54,949 bases of DNA from Marinomonas agarivorans (GCA_002173415.2 NHNK02000020.1:1-54949), one strand, 5' to 3'. Shown: positions 8,756-17,951, numbered from the stretch's first letter. A program made the numbers and translations. Notes: generated by a model not told the origin, from the sequence alone.

Positions 8756-9631
8756 ATGAGTCTTTTTGCCGAGTTAGTAACAACAGGACAAATATGGCTG
8801 TTCAATATATTACTGTTGCCACTACTGTTTTTGACTTACAAACATTTTCCTAGTGCGTCTTTTATCGGTAATAAAATCTTACAACATCGATTCTTAGGTG
8901 CCACTTTATTACTAGCCATTGTGTGGCGCATTCACATCAATTTAGACTTAGGCATTCTGATTCATTTCTTAGGAATAACCACGATTACGTTAATGTTTGG
9001 TTGGCCTTTAGCAATGATTGCAGCTCTTGTTGCGCAATTTGGTTTTGTATTAACTGATGTCGATCAACTGGAAACGCTCGCATTAAATTTTATATTAAGT
9101 GGTGCAATACCTATCTGGTTTACTTGGCGAGTTCATCAGTATATTGAGTCTTATCAACCTGAAAACCCGTTTATATATATTATGGGAACAGGTTTTTTAA
9201 GTTGTTTATTGTCTTCCACGCTGGTAAGTCTGGTTGCTATTCTTGTGCTGTGGACTAGTGGCCAATACCAATTTTCGATTGGTATTGCAGAATATTTAGG
9301 TTACTTACCACTCTTTATTTTTCCTGAAGCAGTGATTAACGGTATGCTCATTTCAGGCTTTAGCATTCTTCACCCTAATTGGATGGTGACGTTTAATGAT
9401 CAACGTTATTTCCAAACCCCTGTAAAAGAATCCTCAAGTAGTGTTATTGATAAGCAGCAAGAAAATAATGCCGAAGATAAATCATCTGCATTACCAAATA
9501 AAAAGTCACTTGAATTGCCTGATGACAATGCTCGTTACCGACCTCCACCTGATTTTTTTGACGAGGCACAGAATAATCTAGACGATAAAACCAATATCAA
9601 TAATCACCAAAATAGCGATCAAGAAAAATGA
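8756..9631 (+). CDS. CbiM-like integral membrane protein (ECF-type permease family)
   Basis: Protein of 291 aa with about seven hydrophobic segments in residues 1-220, then a hydrophilic tail of about 70 residues rich in Asn, Asp and Lys. The LIHFLGITT segment and the PEAVINGMLISG segment near the end of the core are typical of CbiM-type substrate-capture proteins for Co or Ni. It lacks the Met-His N-terminus that binds metal in classical CbiM. No CbiN, Q or O partner is adjacent, so transport function is uncertain. ATG 8756 was chosen over an upstream TTG (8696) because the first helix begins here. It overlaps nudF by 4 bp (ATGA). Confidence 0.7.
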   Translation: MSLFAELVTTGQIWLFNILLLPLLFLTYKHFPSASFIGNKILQHRFLGATLLLAIVWRIHINLDLGILIHFLGITTITLMFGWPLAMIAALVAQFGFVLTDVDQLETLALNFILSGAIPIWFTWRVHQYIESYQPENPFIYIMGTGFLSCLLSSTLVSLVAILVLWTSGQYQFSIGIAEYLGYLPLFIFPEAVINGMLISGFSILHPNWMVTFNDQRYFQTPVKESSSSVIDKQQENNAEDKSSALPNKKSLELPDDNARYRPPPDFFDEAQNNLDDKTNINNHQNSDQEK

Positions 9632-10242
9632 AACAAAAATTTAGTAAGCAAGATGTAAAGTTCACGAAAGAAGAGGTGCTATATGATGGATTCTTTACTA
9701 TGAAACGATTTACTTTTGAGCACAAATTATTTGCTGGAGGTTGGAGTAAACCTGTGGCTCGAGAAGTCATGGTGAGAGGAGATGCGGTATGTGTATTATT
9801 GTATGACCCTAAGGTAGATAAAGTGTTATTAATTGAGCAATTTCGCGTTGGAGCAATTAAGCATGATTCCCCATGGTTACTGGAGGTTGTTGCAGGAATG
9901 GTGGAAGAGGGTGAGAACGATGAGGATGTGGCTCGTAGAGAAGCTTTAGAGGAAGCTGGCGTTCAAGTAGGGCGATTAGAGTATATGTTTCAGTTTCTCC
10001 CTTCACCTGGTGGATTAATCGAATATTTGCGTATGTACGCAGGTGAATTTGATGCCAGTCAAGTGAATCTAAATAATCACTTTGGTTTGGCAGAAGAGAA
10101 CGAAGATATTCGTTTGCACCTTATGACAGCGCAAGAAGCAATCGGCTTATTAGAAACAGAAATTGATAATGCCAGCGCCATTATGGCCTTGCAGTGGCTT
10201 GCCTTGAACAAAGCGAAACTACGTGAAAAATGGGGCTATTAA
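9628..10242 (+). CDS. nudF: ADP-ribose diphosphatase (Nudix)
   Basis: Hydrolyses ADP-ribose to AMP and ribose 5-phosphate. It is 204 aa. A complete Nudix box (G-x5-E-x7-REUxEExGU) spans residues 90-112, with REALEEAGV at its core, and the FLPSPGG motif downstream is typical of the ADP-ribose branch. The start overlaps the CbiM-like gene by 4 bp, indicating translational coupling. Gene order nudF-yqiB-yqiA-parE follows E. coli and many gammaproteobacteria, but cpdA, usual between yqiB and yqiA, is absent. Confidence 0.93.
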   Translation: MKQKFSKQDVKFTKEEVLYDGFFTMKRFTFEHKLFAGGWSKPVAREVMVRGDAVCVLLYDPKVDKVLLIEQFRVGAIKHDSPWLLEVVAGMVEEGENDEDVARREALEEAGVQVGRLEYMFQFLPSPGGLIEYLRMYAGEFDASQVNLNNHFGLAEENEDIRLHLMTAQEAIGLLETEIDNASAIMALQWLALNKAKLREKWGY

Positions 10243-10413
10243 GTTCGCATTTACTACAAATTACACTAAAATTGAAACGTAAAGATCAGTAAAGTTGGCC
10301 AGACACGATACTTATAAAATGGCGTAGTGCTATGCAATTTATAAAGAAAAACAATTTTATTTGCTTTTTGGTATTATTATTCAAAAATACGGTTGAGCGA
10401 AAAGGGGATACGA

Positions 10414-10869
10414 ATGAAGTCGGCCTATGTGCCAGATCTAACCAGTTTACAGCTGTTAGGCGATTTAAATTATCGCCGCATTACTAAGCTGATCCGCACT
10501 CAGGAAATGAGTGGGGAATGGCACTTTATTGTTCCCTCCAATGGCTCCCAAGAAAGTATCTTAAGTCTTGTTGAGTTAGAGAAAAGTCCTTACACCACAC
10601 AATTATCCTTCACCTTTGGACAACGCAAAGCGGCTGATTTATTGTTTGACCATAGTGTGAAAATGACAGTACGCATGTACCACGATATGAAAATTGCAGA
10701 AATAACGAAAGGTCATCGCCAATACAAAGGGAGTTACCCTTATCCAAACGAGAGCATGTATCATAGAGATGAAAAAATTCGCTTAAACCAACAACTCGCT
10801 GACCTATTGGAATTGTGTTTGAAACATGGTCACCGACATAATCAGCAATCTTTCTTTCATCCAGCATAA
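10414..10869 (+). CDS. yqiB: DUF1249 family protein YqiB
   Basis: Conserved protein of 151 aa (DUF1249) of unknown biochemical role, cytoplasmic, always found next to nudF in gammaproteobacteria. Family features include the start YVPDLTSLQLLGDLNYRRI and the conserved MYHDMKIAEI segment. ATG 10414 is preceded by AAAAGGGGAT; a TTG 21 bp upstream in the same frame is less likely. The preceding 170 bp hold no gene. Confidence 0.88.
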   Translation: MKSAYVPDLTSLQLLGDLNYRRITKLIRTQEMSGEWHFIVPSNGSQESILSLVELEKSPYTTQLSFTFGQRKAADLLFDHSVKMTVRMYHDMKIAEITKGHRQYKGSYPYPNESMYHRDEKIRLNQQLADLLELCLKHGHRHNQQSFFHPA

Positions 10870-10913
10870 CGATTTTATTGATTGTTCTTATTCATTGAAG
10901 GAAGTAATTAACA

Positions 10914-11486
10914 GTGCCAAAACTGATCTATATTCATGGTTTTAATAGTTCAGAACAGTCTGAAAAAGCAGAAAAAATCAAACAACGATGTGAGCAAATG
11001 GGTTGTGCTGATGTTTTCATTTCACCGCGCCTACCATGGGAACCTAACCAGGCGATTCACTTACTAAGTGAGCTCATTGAGAAACATTTGCTTGAAGGCG
11101 TAACCTTATGTGGTAGTTCTCTTGGTGGCTTTTATGCCACATATCTCTCGCAAAAATACACAATAAAAAGCGTTTTAGTTAATCCTGCGGTTGGTGCTTA
11201 TAATCTGCTAGAGCAGCATTTAGGAGAACAATTTAATCCTTACACTCAAGAAAGCTACGTATTAAAGCAAGAGCATATGCAACAACTTTTAGACTTGGAG
11301 GTAACGGATATAGACGATGCTCTTTTCTGGCTTATGTTACAAGAAGGTGACGAAACACTAGATTACAAAAAAGCGCTACAAAAATACCCGACCGTTAAGA
11401 CCTTACTGGAATCAAACGGTAGTCATCGCTTTGAAGGTTTTGAACGTTTTATTGATGATGTACTTAGTTTTGCGGAGATAATATAG
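10914..11486 (+). CDS. yqiA: YqiA-type esterase (alpha/beta hydrolase)
   Basis: Alpha/beta hydrolase of 190 aa of the UPF0227/YqiA family, for which E. coli YqiA shows short-chain esterase activity. The oxyanion-hole strand is YIHGFNSS (6-13) and the nucleophile elbow is GSSLGG with Ser69. The C-terminal GSHRFEGFERF provides the catalytic His. GTG start behind GAAGGAAG. The stop codon overlaps the start of the next gene by one base (TAGTG). Confidence 0.9.
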   Translation: MPKLIYIHGFNSSEQSEKAEKIKQRCEQMGCADVFISPRLPWEPNQAIHLLSELIEKHLLEGVTLCGSSLGGFYATYLSQKYTIKSVLVNPAVGAYNLLEQHLGEQFNPYTQESYVLKQEHMQQLLDLEVTDIDDALFWLMLQEGDETLDYKKALQKYPTVKTLLESNGSHRFEGFERFIDDVLSFAEII

Positions 11487-11995
11487 TGAAAGCAAGCCAA
11501 TTATTTGCAAAAGCGTTTCAATATAAAAAATGGGCAAATTCTGAATTATTAATGTTGGGCGAACAACAGCTTCATTTACTTCCAAACGAAGATAAAATCT
11601 TTTTTCTTCGTATTTTAAATCATACTAATGTGGTCGACGATCTATTTATCAGTCGTATTTCGGGAACAGAAGAGCGTTATACAGCAGACAATACGGTTGA
11701 GACGCCCACACTCGCAGATTTGAGAGACAATATAACCAAGAATGACACTTGGTTTGTTGACTTCACTCAGTCCATGTCTGTAGATGAATTACATCGACAA
11801 TTTACTTTTCAGTTTACGGATGGTGATTATGGGCAATTATCTGTAGAAGAAGCGTTAATGCACCTACTAACTCATGGTAGTAACCATCGAGGCATGGCAT
11901 CTAAAGTATTAGCGGCAAATAATTTAGTGCGCCCAAGAGACACTTTTACACGTTATTTGCATGAATTAGAGCCTGAGCGTAGACAGATAGAATAG
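11486..11995 (+). CDS. DinB-family putative metal-dependent hydrolase
   Basis: Protein of 169 aa with the DinB/YfiT four-helix-bundle pattern. The metal-binding histidine triad is visible as His46 (ILNHTNVVD), His130 and His134 (LTHGSNHRGM). Substrate unknown; some relatives are thiol transferases that use bacillithiol or glutathione. It uses GTG overlapping the yqiA stop, so it is translationally coupled to yqiA. It occupies the slot between yqiA and parE. Confidence 0.82.
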   Translation: MKASQLFAKAFQYKKWANSELLMLGEQQLHLLPNEDKIFFLRILNHTNVVDDLFISRISGTEERYTADNTVETPTLADLRDNITKNDTWFVDFTQSMSVDELHRQFTFQFTDGDYGQLSVEEALMHLLTHGSNHRGMASKVLAANNLVRPRDTFTRYLHELEPERRQIE

Positions 11996-12124
11996 CACCA
12001 ATTTATCCTATTAAACTTGTCACCCAGGTTATTTCGCTATAAAGCTCGATAGTGTAGTGATAGAATCCTACCTAGCTTATAACATTTTAATTTATTGTTT
12101 TTCAAAAGAAATTGGAAATATAAG

Positions 12125-14023
12125 ATGCCTGCAAATCAATATAATGCTGATTCGATTGAAGTTCTTAGTGGTTTAGAACCAGTACAAAAACGCCCTGGTA
12201 TGTACACAGATACCACACGGCCTAATCACTTAGCGCAAGAAGTGATTGATAACTCAGTTGATGAAGCATTAGCAAAACATGCAGACCGTATTGAAGTCAT
12301 TTTACATAAAGATGGTTCTTTAAGTGTGGAAGATAATGGCCGTGGTATGCCTGTTGATATTCACGAAGAAGAAGGCATTTCAGGTGTCGAACTTATCCTC
12401 ACAAAATTGCATGCGGGCGGTAAATTTTCTGGTGATAATTACCAGTTCTCAGGCGGTTTGCACGGTGTTGGTGTCTCAGTTGTTAATGCGCTTTCTACGC
12501 AATTGGATGTCTGGGTAAAACGAGGTGGCAAGCAATACCATATAGCGTTTGCCGATGGTTTAAAAACTCAAGAGCTTGAAGAAGTCGGTACCTGCGGCAA
12601 AAAAAATACCGGTACCAAAGTGCAGTTTAAAGCTGATCCTAAGTATTTCGACTCTGCTAAATTTTCCCTGTCTCGTCTTAAACATCTACTAAAAGCCAAA
12701 GCGGTTTTATGCTCAGGCTTGCATATGATTTTTATTGATCAGTCTGGTGCCGAGGAAGAAAAAGAAGAATGGTTTTTCCAAGACGGTTTGAAAGACTATT
12801 TAGCACAGGCAAATGCAGGTTTTGATCTTTTGCCTAACGTGCCTTTTATTGGTGGCGTTATCGAAACAACTCAAGGTGTTGATTGGGCGGTACAGTGGCT
12901 GCCAGAAGGTGGCGAGTTGGTGGCAGAAAGTTATGTGAACTTGATACCAACAGCCCAAGGTGGCACACATGTGAATGGCTTAAGAACAGGCTTACTTGAG
13001 GCTATTCGTGAGTTTTGTGACTTCCGTAACTTATTACCAAGAGGTGTAAAATTAACCGCAGAAGATGTGTGGGAGCGGTGTAGTTATGTGCTATCGGCAA
13101 AACTACAAGAGCCACAGTTTTCTGGTCAGACAAAAGAGCGTTTATCCTCTCGTCAAATTGTTGCTTTTATCTCTGCAACAGTAAAAGATGCGTTTGGCTT
13201 ATGGCTGAATAAACATGTGGACGATGGACAAAAAATTGCCGAATTAGTCATTACTAGTGCCCAAAAACGTATGCGTGCTAGTAAAAAAGTGGTGCGTAAA
13301 AAAGTTACTCAAGGGCCAGCATTACCTGGAAAACTCGCCGATTGTGTTGGGCAGGATTCATCTCGTAGTGAACTGTTTTTAGTGGAAGGTGACTCTGCTG
13401 GTGGTTCGGCAAAACAAGCTCGTGATAAAGAATTTCAGGCGATCATGCCGTTACGAGGAAAGATTCTAAACTCGTGGGAGATTGATTCTGCGGAAGTACT
13501 GGCGTCTCAAGAAATTCATGATATTTCTGTTGCCTTAGGGATTGACCCAGGTGACAGTGATTTGAGCCAATTACGTTACGGCAAGGTTTGTATTTTAGCG
13601 GATGCAGACTCAGACGGACTGCACATTGCGACATTATTATGTGCACTGTTTGTTCGTCACTTTCCTGCGCTAGTGAAAAGTGGGCATATTTTTGTCGCAA
13701 TGCCGCCGCTTTATCGTATCGACGTAGGTAAAGAAATTCATTACGCTCTAGATGACGAAGAGAAGGATATCATCCTTCATAAAGTAGCAGCAGAAAATAA
13801 ACGCGCAATACCAAACGTGCAACGCTTTAAAGGCTTAGGTGAAATGAATCCATCTCAATTAAGAGAAACCACTATGACGCCAGACACGCGTCGTCTTATT
13901 CAACTGACTATGGAAGATTCCGATACAACCGGAGAAGTGTTGGATCGCCTACTCGCAAAAAAACGTGCTAGTGATCGAAAAGTGTGGCTAGAAACCTATG
14001 GTAATCTTGCTATTGTCGACTAA
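12125..14023 (+). CDS. parE: DNA topoisomerase IV subunit B
   Basis: ATPase subunit of topoisomerase IV, which decatenates daughter chromosomes. It is 632 aa from ATG 12125, matching the family (about 630). The GHKL ATPase includes DNSVDEA and EDNGRGMP. The TOPRIM domain carries EGDSAGGSAKQARD and later DADSDGLHI. The C-terminal KGLGEMNP region is conserved. An in-frame TTG at 12095 was rejected because the family begins near the ANQYNADSIEVL segment. Partner parC is not in the window. Confidence 0.96.
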   Translation: MPANQYNADSIEVLSGLEPVQKRPGMYTDTTRPNHLAQEVIDNSVDEALAKHADRIEVILHKDGSLSVEDNGRGMPVDIHEEEGISGVELILTKLHAGGKFSGDNYQFSGGLHGVGVSVVNALSTQLDVWVKRGGKQYHIAFADGLKTQELEEVGTCGKKNTGTKVQFKADPKYFDSAKFSLSRLKHLLKAKAVLCSGLHMIFIDQSGAEEEKEEWFFQDGLKDYLAQANAGFDLLPNVPFIGGVIETTQGVDWAVQWLPEGGELVAESYVNLIPTAQGGTHVNGLRTGLLEAIREFCDFRNLLPRGVKLTAEDVWERCSYVLSAKLQEPQFSGQTKERLSSRQIVAFISATVKDAFGLWLNKHVDDGQKIAELVITSAQKRMRASKKVVRKKVTQGPALPGKLADCVGQDSSRSELFLVEGDSAGGSAKQARDKEFQAIMPLRGKILNSWEIDSAEVLASQEIHDISVALGIDPGDSDLSQLRYGKVCILADADSDGLHIATLLCALFVRHFPALVKSGHIFVAMPPLYRIDVGKEIHYALDDEEKDIILHKVAAENKRAIPNVQRFKGLGEMNPSQLRETTMTPDTRRLIQLTMEDSDTTGEVLDRLLAKKRASDRKVWLETYGNLAIVD

Positions 14024-14069
14024 TAACTATCCCAAAATTAGCTCACTTTTCGTAAATTGAGAAAATAAA

Positions 14070-14100
14070 AAAACGGTGTACTGTAATAACACCGTTTTTT
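14070..14100 (+). terminator. Bidirectional intrinsic terminator after parE
   Basis: An A-run followed by CGGTGT, a 9-nt loop, ACACCG and a T-run. The A/T flanks let it serve parE (plus) and the convergent lipoprotein gene (minus). Confidence 0.88.
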
Positions 14101-14133
14101 ACAGAGAGCGAGCTCAGTAAGATAAGAAGTATA

Positions 14134-14571
14134 TTATGGGAGGTAATGCTTTTTATAGATATTTGATCGACCAGACGTTCCTACATAGTCTGGCTCTCCA
14201 GAAAAAAATACCGCATCACCAGGCCAAAAAGTTTCTTTTCCACCTTTCCCTATAAGTCCTGTTTTGCCAGGTTCTATGAAGAAAAAATAATCGACTCTAT
14301 CATCGGATGCAGCAATCGCTTTTGCATCATCAAGTGTAATATTTCTGACTCGCTTAATTTCATTTTTCCAATCAGATAATGGATGTTGTATGGCGTTTGG
14401 TACGAGTTCCCATTCAAACGATTTATCTGCACTTTTATAAATCGTTCGCTCAAGTGCTTTATCAAATGACTCTTCAACAATATCAAAGGAGTCTTGAACG
14501 ATAGCGCCACACCCTGTCAGATTGAAAAGTACAATAGCAATTAGGGTAATGATGGTTGAGTGACGTTTCAT
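14134..14571 (-). CDS. Putative lipoprotein of unknown function
   Basis: Protein of 145 aa with a lipoprotein signal peptide: basic start, hydrophobic core and lipobox LTGC with Cys21 as the lipidated residue. The mature part (about 124 aa) has no motif I recognise; it contains an amphipathic helix right after the lipid anchor, then a globular part rich in Asp, Gly and aromatic residues. It converges with parE. Conserved hypothetical; function unknown. Confidence 0.75.
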   Translation of the reverse strand: MKRHSTIITLIAIVLFNLTGCGAIVQDSFDIVEESFDKALERTIYKSADKSFEWELVPNAIQHPLSDWKNEIKRVRNITLDDAKAIAASDDRVDYFFFIEPGKTGLIGKGGKETFWPGDAVFFSGEPDYVGTSGRSNIYKKHYLP

Positions 14572-14698
14572 GTTTGCTCCTACAAAAAACTAAAAATAAC
14601 AATGGGTTATTATTGTTAATTTCTGCAATGTATTCAATGTAAACGTTTACAAGATTACACTTTTCTACTTTTTCTTATTGTTGGAGCGCACGCTGAGC

Positions 14699-14740
14699 GT
14701 TATAAAACTCTTACTGTATTTGTTAGCAGAGTTTTATAAC
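14699..14740. repeat. Perfect 13-bp inverted repeat
   Basis: GTTATAAAACTCT and its exact complement AGAGTTTTATAAC are separated by 16 bases. It lies downstream (minus sense) of the three-gene membrane operon and upstream of the lipoprotein gene. It could be the operon terminator (AT-rich, with no clear T-run) or an operator for the lipoprotein gene. Confidence 0.6.
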
Positions 14741-14774
14741 ACTAGATGAAAAGGAGGGGCGGAAGACGGAGCTA

Positions 14775-15221
14775 CTAGCTATTCTGTTCTTCAGGCAGTT
14801 CGCATACTTTTTTATAAGGTCCTTTAATAAACAAAGCTAAAATGGCTACTAATAGAATCAGTGATATATAGCACGTAGGTATACCAGTACTTAAATCAGA
14901 GCCGGCTCGCATGCTGCCTGACCCTGCTACAGGGCAAACAGCACCCTCGGTAAAAAACTCTGCGATAGAAGCAAGCAAGGCAATAACAAATGCGGCTCCC
15001 CATCCCATACTAAAAAAATGATGCTTACATCCTTTATGAGGAATCAATAGCGATAACAACATTGCACCATAAGCGGCTAGTACTATGTAACAAACAGGAA
15101 TCGAGAGCAGATGCGGGCAAGCATGTCCTTGCAGGTTTTGATAGCTAATATATAACGCCCCAAAAAAGCCGTATGAAACCAAGGCAATAAGGGCAATATG
15201 GATAATTTGGTTGGTTTTCAT
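14775..15221 (-). CDS. Four-helix membrane protein with paired periplasmic cysteines
   Basis: Protein of 148 aa with four predicted helices (about 7-27, 41-60, 73-92, 115-133). Positive charges in the 61-72 loop and at the C-terminus place both longer loops in the periplasm. Each of those begins with Cys-Pro and runs into IPxCY at the start of the next helix: Cys35/Cys44 and Cys96/Cys117. This looks like an internal two-fold repeat with possible disulfides, loosely reminiscent of DsbB or VKOR topology, but without their CxxC motif. It begins 15 bp after the stop of the ASPIC/UnbV gene, so it is the last gene of that operon. Function unknown. Confidence 0.72.
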   Translation of the reverse strand: MKTNQIIHIALIALVSYGFFGALYISYQNLQGHACPHLLSIPVCYIVLAAYGAMLLSLLIPHKGCKHHFFSMGWGAAFVIALLASIAEFFTEGAVCPVAGSGSMRAGSDLSTGIPTCYISLILLVAILALFIKGPYKKVCELPEEQNS

Positions 15222-15236
15222 AAAGTCACCTCTTTA

Positions 15237-16874
15237 TTACTGAGCAACAGCAGCAATGTTGATGGAAGGGAAAATTAACGTATCATTACTGCTTACTTCG
15301 GTCGTTTCTGCACGAATACCATTAAGATAGTCCACCTGCACAGCCGTTACTTCTTGTTGTTCTAAGCCAAATATCATTGTGTGGCTCTGATCAGAGCATA
15401 GCCCTTCGCCAACAATAAAGTTTTGCTTCAAAACCGTACCATCTTCGAGAGTGACGGCCACTTTAGCACCAATGGATTCCACCATATCAGGCAGTTTTAC
15501 TTTCAAAAACTTGTTGGTTGGTTGGTCGCTTAAAAAGACTTTTTGTTCACCGACCAAATTGACATGAACTAGGTCTGGTGCACCATCTCCATTAAAGTCA
15601 GCAGTTAAAGGAGAAATACCAAATAAGCGATTTTGTATGCCAGCTTGGTGACTGGCTTCACTAAACTCTCCTGTAGGCGTTTGTAAAAGAAAGCGACCAT
15701 CTAAACGCCAAAAAGGCACAGCATGGGTTGGGAAGCCAATATAGTTTTCAGACACAACAAGATCGTCTTTGCCATCTAAGTTGAAATCTTCAAAAATTGC
15801 GCCCCAAGAGAATTCATAATCTGCAAGTTTACGCTCAGGTGCTGTATCGTTAAATGTAAACTGGCCTTGGTTTTCAAACATGATCCATTTTTTGTTTAGC
15901 ACTTGCTCTTCTCGCAAATCCCCACGAACAATAGCATCCGGAGTTGTTGAGCCAACATTGGAGAAGAAAAAGTCGACTAAATCATCATTGTTTAAGTCTG
16001 TGACTGCGATGCCCATAGGGTAAGAGAAGTAATCACTGGTTGGATTCGGCATGTTACTAAATTTTAGATTGCCTTGATTCTTCCAAGTACGCACTTGGCC
16101 CGTATCGTGTGCGACAACCAAGTCTTCTAAATGGTCGTTATCCACATCAATAAAAATCGCCTGAAAAGTGTTGTGCTGATACTCTAGCCCTGCTTCTTTG
16201 GTAATGTTGCGAAAGCCTTTTCCGGTATTAATGTACAGGGCGCTTCTTCCACCATACTCTTGATTGAAAATTGTCTCGCCCTCAACATGTTTACGAGCGA
16301 TATAGCCAGAAACATACATATCGAATAGACCGTCTCTGTTCAGATCAGCTAATGCTACAGATAAAGGAACTGTTTTGGGGTCTAGGTCCAAATCAAGCTT
16401 TTTCTCTTTAAAAGTCCCTCCTTGGTTCGTATATTGCCAAACACCGGACTGTCTGGCGATAATCATATCGGTATCGCCATCTTTATCTAAATCCATACTG
16501 ACAGCGCCAAATGTGTCGTCTGGTGTCTGCTTTCTCCATTTGGTTTCTGCCGTGATGTCATGAAACTTGCCGTCTTTAAAACGGAAAAATGCATCATTCT
16601 GTTCCATTCCCCCGCCGATAAAAATTTCTTCTATTCCATCACCATCAACATCAATAATGGCACCAGCCGTAAAAGGAAGTGTTTTGGTTTCATCATAAGT
16701 AGGAATAAAAGGCAGCGTTTGTTCAGAAAATGTTGGTATGGTTAACCCTGCTTGAGAAACATCATAATCTACTGCTCTGTCATTAATGCTTAACCAGGTT
16801 AGTAAAATAAATAATCCAATGATTAAAAGGCTCAAATAAATAAAAATGGATTTTAATAACCCAGTGATACTCAT
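15237..16874 (-). CDS. Membrane-anchored FG-GAP/VCBS repeat protein with ASPIC/UnbV domain (CRTAC1-like)
   Basis: Protein of 545 aa with an N-terminal membrane anchor (about 8-28) and the rest outside the cytoplasm. Several FG-GAP/VCBS-type blades follow, seen as repeated D-x-D/N-x-D-G calcium-loop motifs (DVDGDGIEE, DLDKDGDTD, DLNRDGLFD, DFNLDGKDD, DFNGDGAPD), forming a likely beta-propeller. The C-terminus (about 445-540) is an ASPIC/UnbV domain (ESIGAKVAV, then VGEGLCSDQSHTMIFGL). Such proteins are extracellular or periplasmic; biochemical role unknown. It overlaps the upstream gene by ATGA and is followed by the four-helix cysteine protein. Confidence 0.85.
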   Translation of the reverse strand: MSITGLLKSIFIYLSLLIIGLFILLTWLSINDRAVDYDVSQAGLTIPTFSEQTLPFIPTYDETKTLPFTAGAIIDVDGDGIEEIFIGGGMEQNDAFFRFKDGKFHDITAETKWRKQTPDDTFGAVSMDLDKDGDTDMIIARQSGVWQYTNQGGTFKEKKLDLDLDPKTVPLSVALADLNRDGLFDMYVSGYIARKHVEGETIFNQEYGGRSALYINTGKGFRNITKEAGLEYQHNTFQAIFIDVDNDHLEDLVVAHDTGQVRTWKNQGNLKFSNMPNPTSDYFSYPMGIAVTDLNNDDLVDFFFSNVGSTTPDAIVRGDLREEQVLNKKWIMFENQGQFTFNDTAPERKLADYEFSWGAIFEDFNLDGKDDLVVSENYIGFPTHAVPFWRLDGRFLLQTPTGEFSEASHQAGIQNRLFGISPLTADFNGDGAPDLVHVNLVGEQKVFLSDQPTNKFLKVKLPDMVESIGAKVAVTLEDGTVLKQNFIVGEGLCSDQSHTMIFGLEQQEVTAVQVDYLNGIRAETTEVSSNDTLIFPSINIAAVAQ

Positions 16875-17542
16875 AGTGATGACTCCGCATTTGGTTTATA
16901 AGAGAGGTGTTGCTTTAATAACACAAATAAAGACAAAGCAAAAACAATAAAAAAAGCCACATTCAAGGCAATAGGCATAATATGTTTACCAATTTGTGGT
17001 ACGACAAGGTAAGTGATGAAACTGGCAATGATTAAAAGAATAGGGTTAAAAATGGCCATCCATTTAGGGTAGGAGCTCTTGCCATTAAGAATGAGCAAGA
17101 CAAATACAATGGACAAAAATAATGTTGTGATACGTACTACCTGTAATAGGGTTTCATAGCGTAATTCGTATAGACCAATTAATTGGCTTATTTCAGGAGT
17201 AATGGGTAATTGCATTAAAGCAGAAATACTAGCACGAGAACTAATCCAAACTGCGCCAATTACAAAGCCAAGAGCACTCACAATAAAGCCTGTAAATGCC
17301 CATTTTGGTGAGGCTGACTTCAACATTAGATAAAGATGATAACAACCAAAAGGATAGAGGAGAGCGCCAAAAACACCTAAAAAGTGTCCAGTCGTTGTTT
17401 GATTAGCGCTTATGCCTTGCATAAAGACAAACCCTCCATCTGCAAAACGTGCTAAAGGGTCATAATGCAATAAGTACTCTCCAATACCTACAAGTATGGC
17501 AGCGAGTAATCCCATAGCACCGCTAAGAAGTTTAATATTCAT
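16871..17542 (-). CDS. Polytopic membrane protein of unknown function
   Basis: Protein of 223 aa from ATG 17542, with about six to seven hydrophobic segments and a short basic tail. It resembles DUF998/DUF4386-like multi-pass proteins in general pattern, but I cannot place it in a family. An in-frame ATG at 17602 would add 20 polar residues; 17542 is preferred because GTGGA precedes it and the first helix starts immediately. It is the first gene of a three-gene operon, overlapping the FG-GAP gene by 4 bp (ATGA). Confidence 0.65.
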   Translation of the reverse strand: MNIKLLSGAMGLLAAILVGIGEYLLHYDPLARFADGGFVFMQGISANQTTTGHFLGVFGALLYPFGCYHLYLMLKSASPKWAFTGFIVSALGFVIGAVWISSRASISALMQLPITPEISQLIGLYELRYETLLQVVRITTLFLSIVFVLLILNGKSSYPKWMAIFNPILLIIASFITYLVVPQIGKHIMPIALNVAFFIVFALSLFVLLKQHLSYKPNAESSL

Positions 17543-17951
17543 AAATTTTCCACTGTTATTTATATTAATTTTTTGTGGTTCAACATTGAACGTAATGCTC
17601 ATTACGATGAAGTGATAACTGACTTAACAGCTTTCTTAATCATAAAATGATTTACTAACAAAAAATTAGTAGAAACCAAGTAAATAGGAAAGTTCATCGT
17701 TTAAGATAAAAAAGTGGTTATAAGGTAATATTTTTTGCTTATATTGAAATAATGCAGTACATTCAAAATTGTATTTAGGCTGTGAAAGATAGTGAGAATA
17801 AGTCTTACAAGCATTCTGATGGCTTTATCATAGAAGAGACTTTATACCTTAGTAAGAGTAAGTAAACTTATTCACTCTTTCTAGCAGCGTAGATTATATG
17901 CATATTGCAATATAAAAAGTGAGAATGTTAATGATGGAAGAAGGTAGTATT

